From assembly GCA_021790385.1 (NCBI GenBank), contig JAJYDW010000022.1, positions 1-52,339 on the forward strand: a DNA stretch of 52,339 nt, read 5' to 3'. The position numbers were made by a program, and so were the translations under genes. Below the pieces are notes generated by a model. The model saw only the letters and a list, made by a program, of their open reading frames with translations. It had not been told where the DNA came from and searched no databases. This DNA is from Planctomycetota bacterium (GTDB lineage: Bacteria; Planctomycetota; Phycisphaerae; WQYP01). Shown here piece after piece: positions 43,071-50,736 of this stretch; position 1 is the first letter of the stretch, and every line of letters starts with the position of its first letter.

Positions 43071-45230
43071 TTGAGAAGTTCTTCACGCCGTTTTATTTTG
43101 ACTGGAGCAGCAGTGACACTTTTCGACAAGTTACCCCATCCATTTGTCTGGGGCACCGCCAGCCAACGTCCGGTGATTCTGGCCAATGCCCAGCGGCCCG
43201 AGTGGCGGCGTTTCCTGGAAGAATCGGCCCGGCATTTTGCCAGTCGCGAGCCGTCACCGGCACGGTTTCCGGCTTTTCCCGATGATGGGGGCTACGACGA
43301 AGTCATGGCCGCGGGCTTGCTCGCCTACGTGACCAAAGAACGCCGATACCAGGAGTTTGTTGCCCAGTGGCTGCGCGGATTGATTGAGTATTTCGGACGA
43401 ATGCGGGGAGTATGGGAAGATAATCTGCGATTGATAACACAGGGCTCGCCGCCGAAAGTGGAACCACCGTACCGAGGAAATCCCCGGCAGTTTTTTCAGG
43501 GATTTTCCGGAAACTACTATTTTACCGAGGGAGGGCTGATGGCCTGCGTGTTGCATCTGCTCGACACGCTGGAAGCGGATGCTCCAGAATTGCTATCCGG
43601 GCAGGAAAAGAAGCAAGTCCAAGAGGCAATGGCCCATTTTGCCGATCGCTACGCATTCCACGAGGAGGCGGTCAAATATTCCAACCGCGGAATGTGGGCG
43701 AATCTCGGCCTGCTGGTGGCAGCGATTTGTCACGAAGATGAACGAGCGTCGGCAGTGCTCCTGCAACAGTCGCGTCAGCGCTACCACGAACTGCGATCAA
43801 CTTTTCTCGATGACGGCTCTTTTGCGGAGGGATCCTGGGGCTATCATCTATACGCGACCGATGCAATTATCTGTTACAACCTGATCGCCGAACATGCCTT
43901 CGGACATTCGCTCCTGGCTGGTTGTCCGCCGTCCAGCAATGACGTTTACACCGGGTACCCATCAATGCAGAAAGTGCTTCGTGCGTTTACGGAATCGGTA
44001 ATCGCCGGCGAAACAGCCTGGGAGAATCCGCGCGGCAGTGGCAGTCTGCATTGCCACCTGCCGGTTCCCCTTCATCCCAGTCTGTTGTATGCGTATGCGA
44101 TCGCCCCAGACCCGCACACCGGATGGATTATTGAAAGCCTTCGTGATAGATGTCGCGATACCCATGTTTCGCCGCTGCGGGTAACAACTTTGGCAATTCT
44201 AGATTTAGGCTCGCATACGCCGCTACTTAATTTCTGGCTGGACCGGCCCATCCATAAAGCGGCACCGTTGCCAGCGGGATCGATGTGTCACCCGGATTTC
44301 GGCGGGATCATTTCGCGTGGCGATCAGTCTCGGCCTAACCGCTCCACGGCTTGGTGCCACTATGGATTTCTCGGTACAGGCAAAGGTCATCGAGATACAC
44401 TGCATGTTGCGCTGTCCATCGACGGCTGTGAAATTCTGGCCGACCCATATCCACGTAATGGCCCGCCGGGGCACGGTTCCGCCATGATGCATAACACCGT
44501 GGTGATGGACCAGGCGGATCCGCCGGTAACGGTGGGGCGGCTGCTGAAATCGGCAACGCATAACCGAGTCGACGCGTGGCTGATGGAAAATACCGGTGGG
44601 CACCAACCACAGCGGGCGTTCATGTCTGATCCCCGGGCCGAATCCGTCTACTGGTTTGATGTTGATCCAGTGGTTAAGGCGGGTTTTTCGCATCGACGTG
44701 CGGTGATTCATTATTGGGATCAGGCTCTGGTTATTATTGATAGCGTGGAGTCCGATGATGGCCGGCCGCACCGGTTTGACACCGCTTTTCATACCCTGGC
44801 GCCCGCGGCGGAAATGCCGGAGCTGCGCGGCGCAGAAACGTATATATTCAAACGGCGGCCGTGGATTCGTGGGGAGCCTTTGGAGAACGTCAATATCCCC
44901 GTGGATACAATTAACCTAGCGGTGGTGGAACCGGTGGCGCTGCACTACGGCGGAGCGCATCCATTTAAGCTATTGGCCTGGACGTTGGGCTGCCCGGCGC
45001 GACTTCATGGCACTCATGTGTCGTATCCATCCGGCGGGCCGGATGTATTCGCCCTGCGCTTCGCGGTGGAAGCAGTGAAGTTTCAGGCGGCGTATGCTAT
45101 CATCTGGGGAGCTAATTTCTGGGTGGAGGTTGCTGGGTCCAGCTCCGCCGGCGTTGAGGTGGAGTCCAGTGCCGGCGACTGGCATGTGGATTTCAACCAA
45201 GGCTTGTTAACATGTGGTAACTCTCTATGA
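43071..45230 (+). CDS. heparinase II/III-like polysaccharide lyase
   Basis: A 719-residue protein with an N-terminal alpha/alpha toroid and C-terminal beta-sandwich typical of heparinase II/III-like lyases. Useful segments are YSNRGMWANLGLLVAAICHE, DDGSFAEGSWGYHLYAT (toroid, with catalytic Tyr/His candidates), and GKGHRDTLHVALSIDGCEIL, ADPYPRN followed by MMHNTVVMDQ (beta part, compare GHGHADAL and HNTV in the family). The start is probably TTG at 43071, giving a SSSRRFILTGAAV segment that may be a Tat-like signal; no SD is seen. The substrate is probably an acidic polysaccharide. Its stop overlaps the next ATG (ATGA). Confidence 0.8.
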   Translation: MRSSSRRFILTGAAVTLFDKLPHPFVWGTASQRPVILANAQRPEWRRFLEESARHFASREPSPARFPAFPDDGGYDEVMAAGLLAYVTKERRYQEFVAQWLRGLIEYFGRMRGVWEDNLRLITQGSPPKVEPPYRGNPRQFFQGFSGNYYFTEGGLMACVLHLLDTLEADAPELLSGQEKKQVQEAMAHFADRYAFHEEAVKYSNRGMWANLGLLVAAICHEDERASAVLLQQSRQRYHELRSTFLDDGSFAEGSWGYHLYATDAIICYNLIAEHAFGHSLLAGCPPSSNDVYTGYPSMQKVLRAFTESVIAGETAWENPRGSGSLHCHLPVPLHPSLLYAYAIAPDPHTGWIIESLRDRCRDTHVSPLRVTTLAILDLGSHTPLLNFWLDRPIHKAAPLPAGSMCHPDFGGIISRGDQSRPNRSTAWCHYGFLGTGKGHRDTLHVALSIDGCEILADPYPRNGPPGHGSAMMHNTVVMDQADPPVTVGRLLKSATHNRVDAWLMENTGGHQPQRAFMSDPRAESVYWFDVDPVVKAGFSHRRAVIHYWDQALVIIDSVESDDGRPHRFDTAFHTLAPAAEMPELRGAETYIFKRRPWIRGEPLENVNIPVDTINLAVVEPVALHYGGAHPFKLLAWTLGCPARLHGTHVSYPSGGPDVFALRFAVEAVKFQAAYAIIWGANFWVEVAGSSSAGVEVESSAGDWHVDFNQGLLTCGNSL

Positions 45231-45631
45231 ATGTTAACGATGAATCCCTACCGGCGCGGATTGCGGATGAGGCGCTATTGGAAGATTTGCTAAGTGCGCC
45301 CACCGCGGCGATGCTAAATCTGTTTGGTCGCCTGGATGGCGATGTGTTGATTCTCGGGGTGGCGGGCAAAATGGGGCCGAGCCTGGCCCACATGGCCCGG
45401 CGCGCGATGACCGACGCGGGGGCTGCTTACACGACTGTCGATTCCACGGTGTCACTGACGTTCGCCACGAACTGTGACAACCCCGCTTGGGACTTCCGCG
45501 TCTATTTGAGGCGCACAACGGGAACCGTCGTGGAGGATTTCTTGCGCTCGCAGACTTATGGTCGCTGGGGTAATCCCACTAACTTTCAACGTGTGGTGCC
45601 GCTCCTCGGCAGCCCGGCTGAAAGGCCGTGA
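45227..45631 (+). pseudogene. epimerase N-terminal fragment fused to foreign sequence
   Basis: The first ~65 codons encode the start of an NAD-dependent epimerase/dehydratase (LEDLLSAPTAAMLNLFGRLD, then the nucleotide-binding loop VLILGVAGKMGPSLAHMARR). After about AGA (near 45425) the similarity ceases and unrelated sequence follows to a stop at 45631; the last part (RWGNPTNFQRVVPL) looks like pseudopilin sequence. So this is a truncated gene joined to another. The ATG overlaps the lyase stop by 4 nt, showing that the original epimerase was translationally coupled to the lyase. Confidence 0.65.
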
Positions 45632-45977
45632 ACGGTTACCCGCTGGCATCATTATGCTCGGCGATTCCATGAACGGACCGGCCAATGGCTTGGGGATGGC
45701 ACCGGAATTTGGGCCGGACTATGGCAGCGGTCTTTACAACGCCGGAGCCATCCGCTTCCTGCACGGCATGAGTGTGGATGACTCGTGGGCCAACGTGGCC
45801 TTTTATGATGGACACGCCGCCTCTTTCACGCCTGGCCAGTTGATAAATCAGGAGCCATTCTCCGGCCCTTGGCCCAATCCAGGCAGCATAACAAATTATT
45901 TTTACGACTTTACCGGCGAGTATATCGACTACAACCGCAGCGCTGCAAAATGGAGCATTCTCCAACCGCCGCCGTGA
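45558..45977 (+). pseudogene. C-terminal remnant of a pseudopilin-like (H-X-DG) protein
   Basis: In another frame, from about 45605 onward, GRERLPAGIIMLGDSMNG and FLHGMSVDDSWANVAFYDGH match the C-terminal H-X-DG region of pseudopilin-like proteins (14 residues between His and DG). The N-terminal GFTLVELLV leader is missing. The frame upstream of about 45600 is not coding, so a frameshift near that point joins it to the preceding frame. Confidence 0.6.
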
Positions 45978-46202
45978 TTGGAGGCACCTTAAAAGCAGGC
46001 CGTAGAGGCATGACTTTCCTTTACCTTGCTAAGACGCTCTTGCACAGTGGGCTTCCAATATTTTCGGCCAACCCCGATGAGAGCCAGGTTCGGCATCGTC
46101 TTGAGTGGAGTTTTTAGGATAAAATCGCGACTTTTATTGCACGACTTCGCATGAATACCGTTTTATGATAATAGTAACATGATTGTGAAAAAGGTTATAT
46201 TA
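45978..46202. other. 225-bp intergenic region
   Basis: No gene or clear regulatory site was found. The last part before the GH16 gene is AT-rich. Confidence 0.3.
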
Positions 46203-47446
46203 ATGACGAAATTGCTCCAAAATCTTACCGTATTACTTGCACTCGCAGTTGTGTCTGCGGTTCTGGCCCTGTGTGGGTCGGCACAGGCGTTCAACAATTT
46301 CGCCCGGCTCATCAGCGTGACGGATCCACCTTATTGTTCAGCCATTCAGGGCAACACGACGATAAAAATATCCGCCCCCGGAGTGGCCAGCGTCACGGTC
46401 AAATGCTGGCAGCAAGGCCAAGGTTTCGGCCATGACTCCACTGTGGCCAGAGCAAAGTTGAATGCCGCCGGCAAAGGTTCGTTTGTTTTTCCGGCCGACA
46501 AATACCCGCACGGCCCCATCACCATCCGCATCTTCGGCCACAACGCGTCACACCGGGATATCTGCTATCTGCAGCTTTACAACAAGGGTGGTGTAGCGTG
46601 GCATGAGGGCTTGCCGAAAAATCCACCCCCGGCGGCCAAGGACATGAAATTGATTTTCGCAGATGGCTTCACCGGACCGTTATCCATCGGAAACAGCGAC
46701 AAGTATACTTACTACGACCACAAGCCGCCGCACGGCTGGCAGGATTTCAGTTGGCCCCTCAAGTTCACCAGCTTCCATTCGCCGCACAATCCCTTCAAAC
46801 GGGTGGGAACATACCTGCGGATTCGCGCAGATGCCAAAACAGCCAGCACCGGGCTGATCGCGTCAGTACACAGCGACGGCCATGGGATAACCGCCCGGCT
46901 GCCGTGTTATTTTGAGTGCCGTTTTATTGCCCCGAACGCCCCCGGCACCTGGCCGGCCTTCTGGCGCTCACCGACAATATGCTCAAGCCGAGCGTCAAGC
47001 CGGGCGATGAGATTGATATTCTGGAAGGCTACGGCGGCAACGGCCCGCACGAGCCTAACGCCGGCGACGCCTTTATGATCACACCGCACGACTGGAACTA
47101 TCCGCCCAAACTCGCCCGGATCACCAACGCCATGCTCCATCGCGATTTTCCCTATCCCCATCCCTGCCATATGAAAGCCTTCGGCATCCCGTCCACATGG
47201 TATGAAACCTTTCACACCTATGGCTGCAAGATTACCCCGCGGCAGACCAGTTATTACGTAGATAATATAGAGGTGGGCCATCACCCGACGCTGCCGATAT
47301 GCAAGAAACTTCCGCTGTTTTTCCTGATCAATCTGGCCACCGGCGGCGGATGGCCGGTAAACCTGTCCCGTTATAACGGATTGGCCGACATGTACGTGGC
47401 TTGGATTCGCGTGTACCAGGGCCAAACCCCGGCCGGTAAAAAATAA
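46203..47446 (+). pseudogene. GH16 glycoside hydrolase, frameshifted
   Basis: Frame 1 (46203 to about 46965) encodes a signal peptide (LLALAVVSAVLALCGSAQA), an Ig/CBM-like domain and the first GH16 strands (FECRFIAPNAPGTWPAFW). A different frame then continues from about 46966 to 47446 with TDNMLKPSVKPGDEIDILEG, which holds the GH16 catalytic E-x-D-x-x-E (nucleophile and acid/base Glu), and later TGGGWPVNLSRYNGLADMYV. At 46962-46970 the sequence CTGGCGCTC would read W-L-L-T if one base were added after 46965, matching GH16 relatives (PAFWLLT). So the gene is intact except for one missing base. ATG 46203 has AAGG upstream. Confidence 0.8.
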
Positions 47447-47551
47447 GAGTGCTGCGGCAGCAATAGCATGACCGCGCTTTTGCCGGCGCGGCTAATTTGG
47501 ATAGAATTGAGAATCAAAACAAAGTAAACTTTTTAATACAAGGAGACTCAC

Positions 47552-48268
47552 ATGAAACTGAAAATCTGGTTTGGCATATTGGTGGCATTTTTGATCCCAG
47601 CGGTCGCCGGCGCGCACAGCATCGGGGTGCATTTTGTGGGCAAGGATGCGTCATCCTCGACCTTGGCCAAAGCGGATAAGGCCGGCGTGGTGCCGCAGAA
47701 GCACTGGAACAACCTCACCATCGACAGCAGCGATCCCAATGGACACAGCAACGGCGGGACGTTGTACAAGCTGACCAACGACAACGGTAAAGCCATCAAA
47801 GGAGCCTCGGCCAGCGTTACTGCAATGGCCGGTCACGGAATATGGGCGGGTGATGGGGCCTCGTGGGGATTCAGCGGGGCCAACCTGACCTTGCAGAAGG
47901 GCACCATCGGCCCCTGCCCCCAGATCACCATCAAAGGTATACCCTACGCGCGGTATGACGTGTATGTGTATGCAACTGCCGGTGTTAACGGTGGTCTGGC
48001 TAAAATTCACATCAGCCGGGCGGTCGGCAGCACCGGCAGTGTCGATCACACCAGTACGTATTTCTGCAACTACAACTGGCAGGGTGGTAATTTCGTTGTT
48101 TCCAAGGCGACCACGCTGGCGGCGGCCAAGACCTCCAAAGGGTCAAATTATGTTGTCTTCAAAGGCAATACCGCTAAGAGCATTACGCTGCGTTGCAACG
48201 GAGCTCTCGCCAGTTGGATCGGCTTTTCCGGTGTGCAGATCGTGGATGCCGCTCATGGCAGGAAATGA
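47552..48268 (+). CDS. exported protein with a beta-sandwich-like domain, unknown function
   Basis: A 238-residue protein with a signal peptide (MKLKIWFGILVAFLIPAVAG). The mature part HSIGVHFVGKDASSS, AGVVPQKHWNNLTI and YDVYVYATAGVNGG resembles a domain found in many planctomycete and verrucomicrobial exported proteins (VGVQF...AGVVPQ.NWN), usually fused to PEP-CTERM tails or hydrolases; here there is no sorting tail. Probably carbohydrate-related. An AAGGAG precedes the ATG with 8-9 nt spacing. About 100 nt follow the GH16 frame. Confidence 0.65.
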   Translation: MKLKIWFGILVAFLIPAVAGAHSIGVHFVGKDASSSTLAKADKAGVVPQKHWNNLTIDSSDPNGHSNGGTLYKLTNDNGKAIKGASASVTAMAGHGIWAGDGASWGFSGANLTLQKGTIGPCPQITIKGIPYARYDVYVYATAGVNGGLAKIHISRAVGSTGSVDHTSTYFCNYNWQGGNFVVSKATTLAAAKTSKGSNYVVFKGNTAKSITLRCNGALASWIGFSGVQIVDAAHGRK

Positions 48269-48607
48269 GCGGCGTAACTGTTCGCGGCCATGCTGACAGG
48301 CCAGAATTACGGCAATTACGGCGTATCCAATATCTGGGGCGTTTTTTGTGGTGCAGGCTTCCAGCCTGCCCGGCCGCCCGAGCGGTTTTGTCGCACAAGA
48401 TTGGCATTTCACAGTCACAGACAAGAATGTCTGTGCTACACTGGGCCAACGTAGTCGAGTAACTGGTTTGCGGCCAATAGGTAAACACGATGCACTATAT
48501 GCATTTCATCTCATTGCGTCTTTGCTGAAATCGACGGCCTGCCGGCTGCTTGGGTTGCGCCTGTTTCCGGCGATCCCCGCACGCACCACCCCCTGGCTGG
48601 CTGGCGA
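48269..48607. other. 339-bp intergenic region with small hairpins
   Basis: No gene is seen. It contains the dispersed 16-bp repeat (48351-48366) within CAGGC-TTCCA-GCCTG, and CAGACA-AGAA-TGTCTG (48418-48433), which could form two small hairpins. Confidence 0.45.
48351..48366. repeat. dispersed repeat, copy 2
   Basis: GTGCAGGCTTCCAGCC, identical to 32711-32726. Confidence 0.6.
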
Positions 48608-48889
48608 ATGAAGGCCGAGGTTTACCTTGGCGGCACAATCCGGCCACTCTCGGCGGAATTCGGCAGCCGGTACTTCGCCACAGCCCCCTTTCACCCTGGC
48701 CACCGGCACGTGAGCCTGCGAATGAAGGGTGCCCAAACTGAATTGAACCTGCTGCGGATTGCCGATGTGCGCTGGACGCTCCTGCCTGGCGCGGCCCGGG
48801 TGGTGGTTCCCCTGCCCGGCGGCTTTGTGCCTATGGAAGCATTGATTGCCAACCCGGACGCACGCGATCTGTTGGGGTGCTGGAGCTGA
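48608..48889 (+). CDS. small hypothetical protein
   Basis: A 93-residue frame with coding-like codon use (MKAEVYLGGTIRPLSAEFG ... VVVPLPGGFVPMEALIANPD). I do not recognise it. It has no clear SD, no signal peptide and no membrane segment. It could be a real small gene or a remnant. Confidence 0.4.
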   Translation: MKAEVYLGGTIRPLSAEFGSRYFATAPFHPGHRHVSLRMKGAQTELNLLRIADVRWTLLPGAARVVVPLPGGFVPMEALIANPDARDLLGCWS

Positions 48890-48940
48890 CGCCCCAGCCG
48901 TTCCGCGGGATCGGTGCCGACCATTTGGGTAGGATTACTG

Positions 48941-49078
48941 TCAAATGTTGTGGATGAGGACTTTCAGGCGTTTCACTCCATCTTTATAGGTAATACCAGC
49001 AATAACATCCTGAATGAACTCCGAACCATTGAGGGCGCAGGACACCTGTAGCTTACATTGACGCGCGTCCCACGCTTC
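48941..49078 (-). pseudogene. 45-codon coding-like fragment
   Basis: The frame EAWDARQCKLQVSCALNG, SEFIQDVIAGITYKDGVKRL, ending in KVLIHNI and TGA looks like the C-terminus of a protein, but a TAA stands directly upstream (49081-49079). It has no start codon. Likely a gene remnant; the parent family is not recognised. Confidence 0.25.
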
Positions 49079-49122
49079 TTATGATCGTGTGATGGTGCTG
49101 ATGATGGTTCTGGAGAATTTTG

Positions 49123-49833
49123 ATGTACACTCACCGACAACTTGCCAGACGTATTGACCATACATTGCTTAAGCCGGAGGCCGGGGAGGCGCAAATTCGG
49201 TCCCTGGTGGCGGAGGCATTAGCGTATCAATTTGCCTGCGTGTGCATCAATCCCCGCTGGGTAAAACTGGCGGCTGGGTTGCTCTTCGCAGCGGGTTCGA
49301 CAAGGGAAGCGGCCGATGAAACTACGCGGATTGCAGTTTGCGCCTGTGTGGGCTTCCCTTTTGGAGCCATCAGTGGTGCCGGCAAGGCGTTTGAGACCAG
49401 GGAGTGTATTGCTGATGGCGCGGAGGAAATTGACATGGTGATTTTTCTACCGGCGGTTGTAGCGGGTGATTTGGCTATCGCACGGGCAGATGTACAGGCT
49501 GTAGTTGAGGCCGCGCGGGCGACAAGAGAAAGCATTGTGGTGAAGGTGATTCTGGAAACTGCCTTACTCACACCAGAGCAAATTGCGCTGGGATGCCAAG
49601 CGGCTTTCGAAGGGGGGGCTGATTTTGTGAAAACCAGCACTGGCTTCCATCCATCGGGCGGTGCAACCGTGGAAGCGGTGCGATTGTTAAAAGCCCATGC
49701 TCGACAAATGCGTGTGAAGGCCGCCGGCGGAATACGTGATGCCGCCACGGCGCACGCGATGTTAGAAGCGGGGGCCGATCGTCTTGGTTGTTCCGCCAGT
49801 GTGGCTATCGTGAAATCATGGGGCGGGGCATAG
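49123..49833 (+). CDS. deoC: deoxyribose-phosphate aldolase
   Basis: A class I aldolase that splits 2-deoxyribose 5-phosphate to glyceraldehyde 3-phosphate and acetaldehyde. The 236-residue product has all key parts: RRIDHTLLKPEA, GAEEIDMVIFLPAV (Asp104), VVKVILETALLT (Lys141), the Schiff-base Lys170 in DFVKTSTGFHPSGG, and Lys199 in RVKAAGGIRD. Start ATG at 49123 (a TTG one codon earlier is possible), with GGAG upstream (TCTGGAGAATTTTG). No other nucleoside-catabolism gene is adjacent. Confidence 0.95.
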   Translation: MYTHRQLARRIDHTLLKPEAGEAQIRSLVAEALAYQFACVCINPRWVKLAAGLLFAAGSTREAADETTRIAVCACVGFPFGAISGAGKAFETRECIADGAEEIDMVIFLPAVVAGDLAIARADVQAVVEAARATRESIVVKVILETALLTPEQIALGCQAAFEGGADFVKTSTGFHPSGGATVEAVRLLKAHARQMRVKAAGGIRDAATAHAMLEAGADRLGCSASVAIVKSWGGA

Positions 49834-49918
49834 GGGCCGTGCAGAAATAAATTCATATTATTCTCCTGTCTCCTCCACAAATACGTATCTCCCGTCTACC
49901 GTCTCCCGATTCCGGTTT

Positions 49919-49934
49919 GCGGGCTGCAGCCCGC
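49919..49934. repeat. 16-bp perfect GC-rich palindrome
   Basis: GCGGGCTGCAGCCCGC, in the deoC-hisB intergenic region. Perhaps part of a small dispersed palindromic element. Confidence 0.5.
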
Positions 49935-49978
49935 GCCCCATTTCACCCCAGCCCGGCCGTTTGAGGTATGGATGCCGA

Positions 49979-50013
49979 AATCCCGATGCGTTAGGGAAAA
50001 AGCCATCGGGATT
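49979..50013. repeat. hairpin between deoC and hisB
   Basis: AATCCCGATG (49979-49988) and CATCGGGATT (50004-50013) make a perfect 10-bp stem with a 15-nt loop. No T-run follows on either strand, so an ordinary intrinsic terminator is unlikely, although both convergent genes point to it. Confidence 0.5.
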
Positions 50014-50085
50014 GGGCGCACTGTGCGTCCACTCCACCAACCCCGCCATTCCACTGACCGCTGATCGCTGAAACTGGTCCGGGAG

Positions 50086-50694
50086 TTAGAGCACGCCCTT
50101 GGTGCTGGGAATTTGATCGGATCGCGAATCTATGGCCACAGCCTGCCAAAGCGATTTAGCCAACGCCTTGAAAATAGCTTCTGCCACATGATGGCTGTTG
50201 GTACCGTAAGGCACATTAACGTGCAGATTCATTTTGGCCGTGTTGGTGAGCGATCGCAAAGCCTCAGCTACCAATTCCACATCGAAATCACCGATTTTCG
50301 GCGTGGGGAATTCAACTTTAAAGATAAAAGCAGGTCTTCCGGAAAGATCAAGGGCTACATTGGCCAGGGCATCTTCCATGGGCACGCTGGCCCAGCCGTA
50401 ACGGTAAATACCCTTTTTTTCTCCCAGGGCTTTGTCAATGGCCGCACCCAGTACCAAAGCTACGTCCTCCACGGTGTGATGGGCATCAATGTGCAGATCG
50501 CCGGTGGCTTGTATGGTCAGATCAAACATGCCGTGCCGGGCCAAGTGGTGCAGCATGTGATCAAAAAAGCCCACACCGGTGGCGATATTAACCTGGCCTG
50601 TGCCGTCCAGATTCAAGCTAAGAGCAATATCTGTTTCCCGTGTTTTTCGGGTAAGCGTGGCGCGGCGTTGGGTGGATACCATGTTCTTACTCAT
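50086..50694 (-). CDS. hisB: imidazoleglycerol-phosphate dehydratase
   Basis: Catalyses dehydration of imidazoleglycerol phosphate in histidine biosynthesis. Manganese-binding His/Glu motifs are all present: FFDHMLHHLARHG, DAHHTVEDVALVLG and NSHHVAEAIFKALA. The protein is of the monofunctional type (about 200 residues, no phosphatase domain). The ATG at 50694 is preferred, with AAAGGA 8 nt upstream; an ATG at 50712 is also in frame. hisC ends 42 nt upstream on the same strand, so they form a short his operon. Confidence 0.96.
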   Translation of the reverse strand: MSKNMVSTQRRATLTRKTRETDIALSLNLDGTGQVNIATGVGFFDHMLHHLARHGMFDLTIQATGDLHIDAHHTVEDVALVLGAAIDKALGEKKGIYRYGWASVPMEDALANVALDLSGRPAFIFKVEFPTPKIGDFDVELVAEALRSLTNTAKMNLHVNVPYGTNSHHVAEAIFKALAKSLWQAVAIDSRSDQIPSTKGVL

Positions 50695-50736
50695 AAGCTG
50701 AATCCTTTTCATAAAGGTGCGATGGACCAGGCGGCC

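Noticed and set aside
49979..50013. The hairpin as an intrinsic terminator
   Set aside because: The stem is perfect but no T-run follows on either strand.
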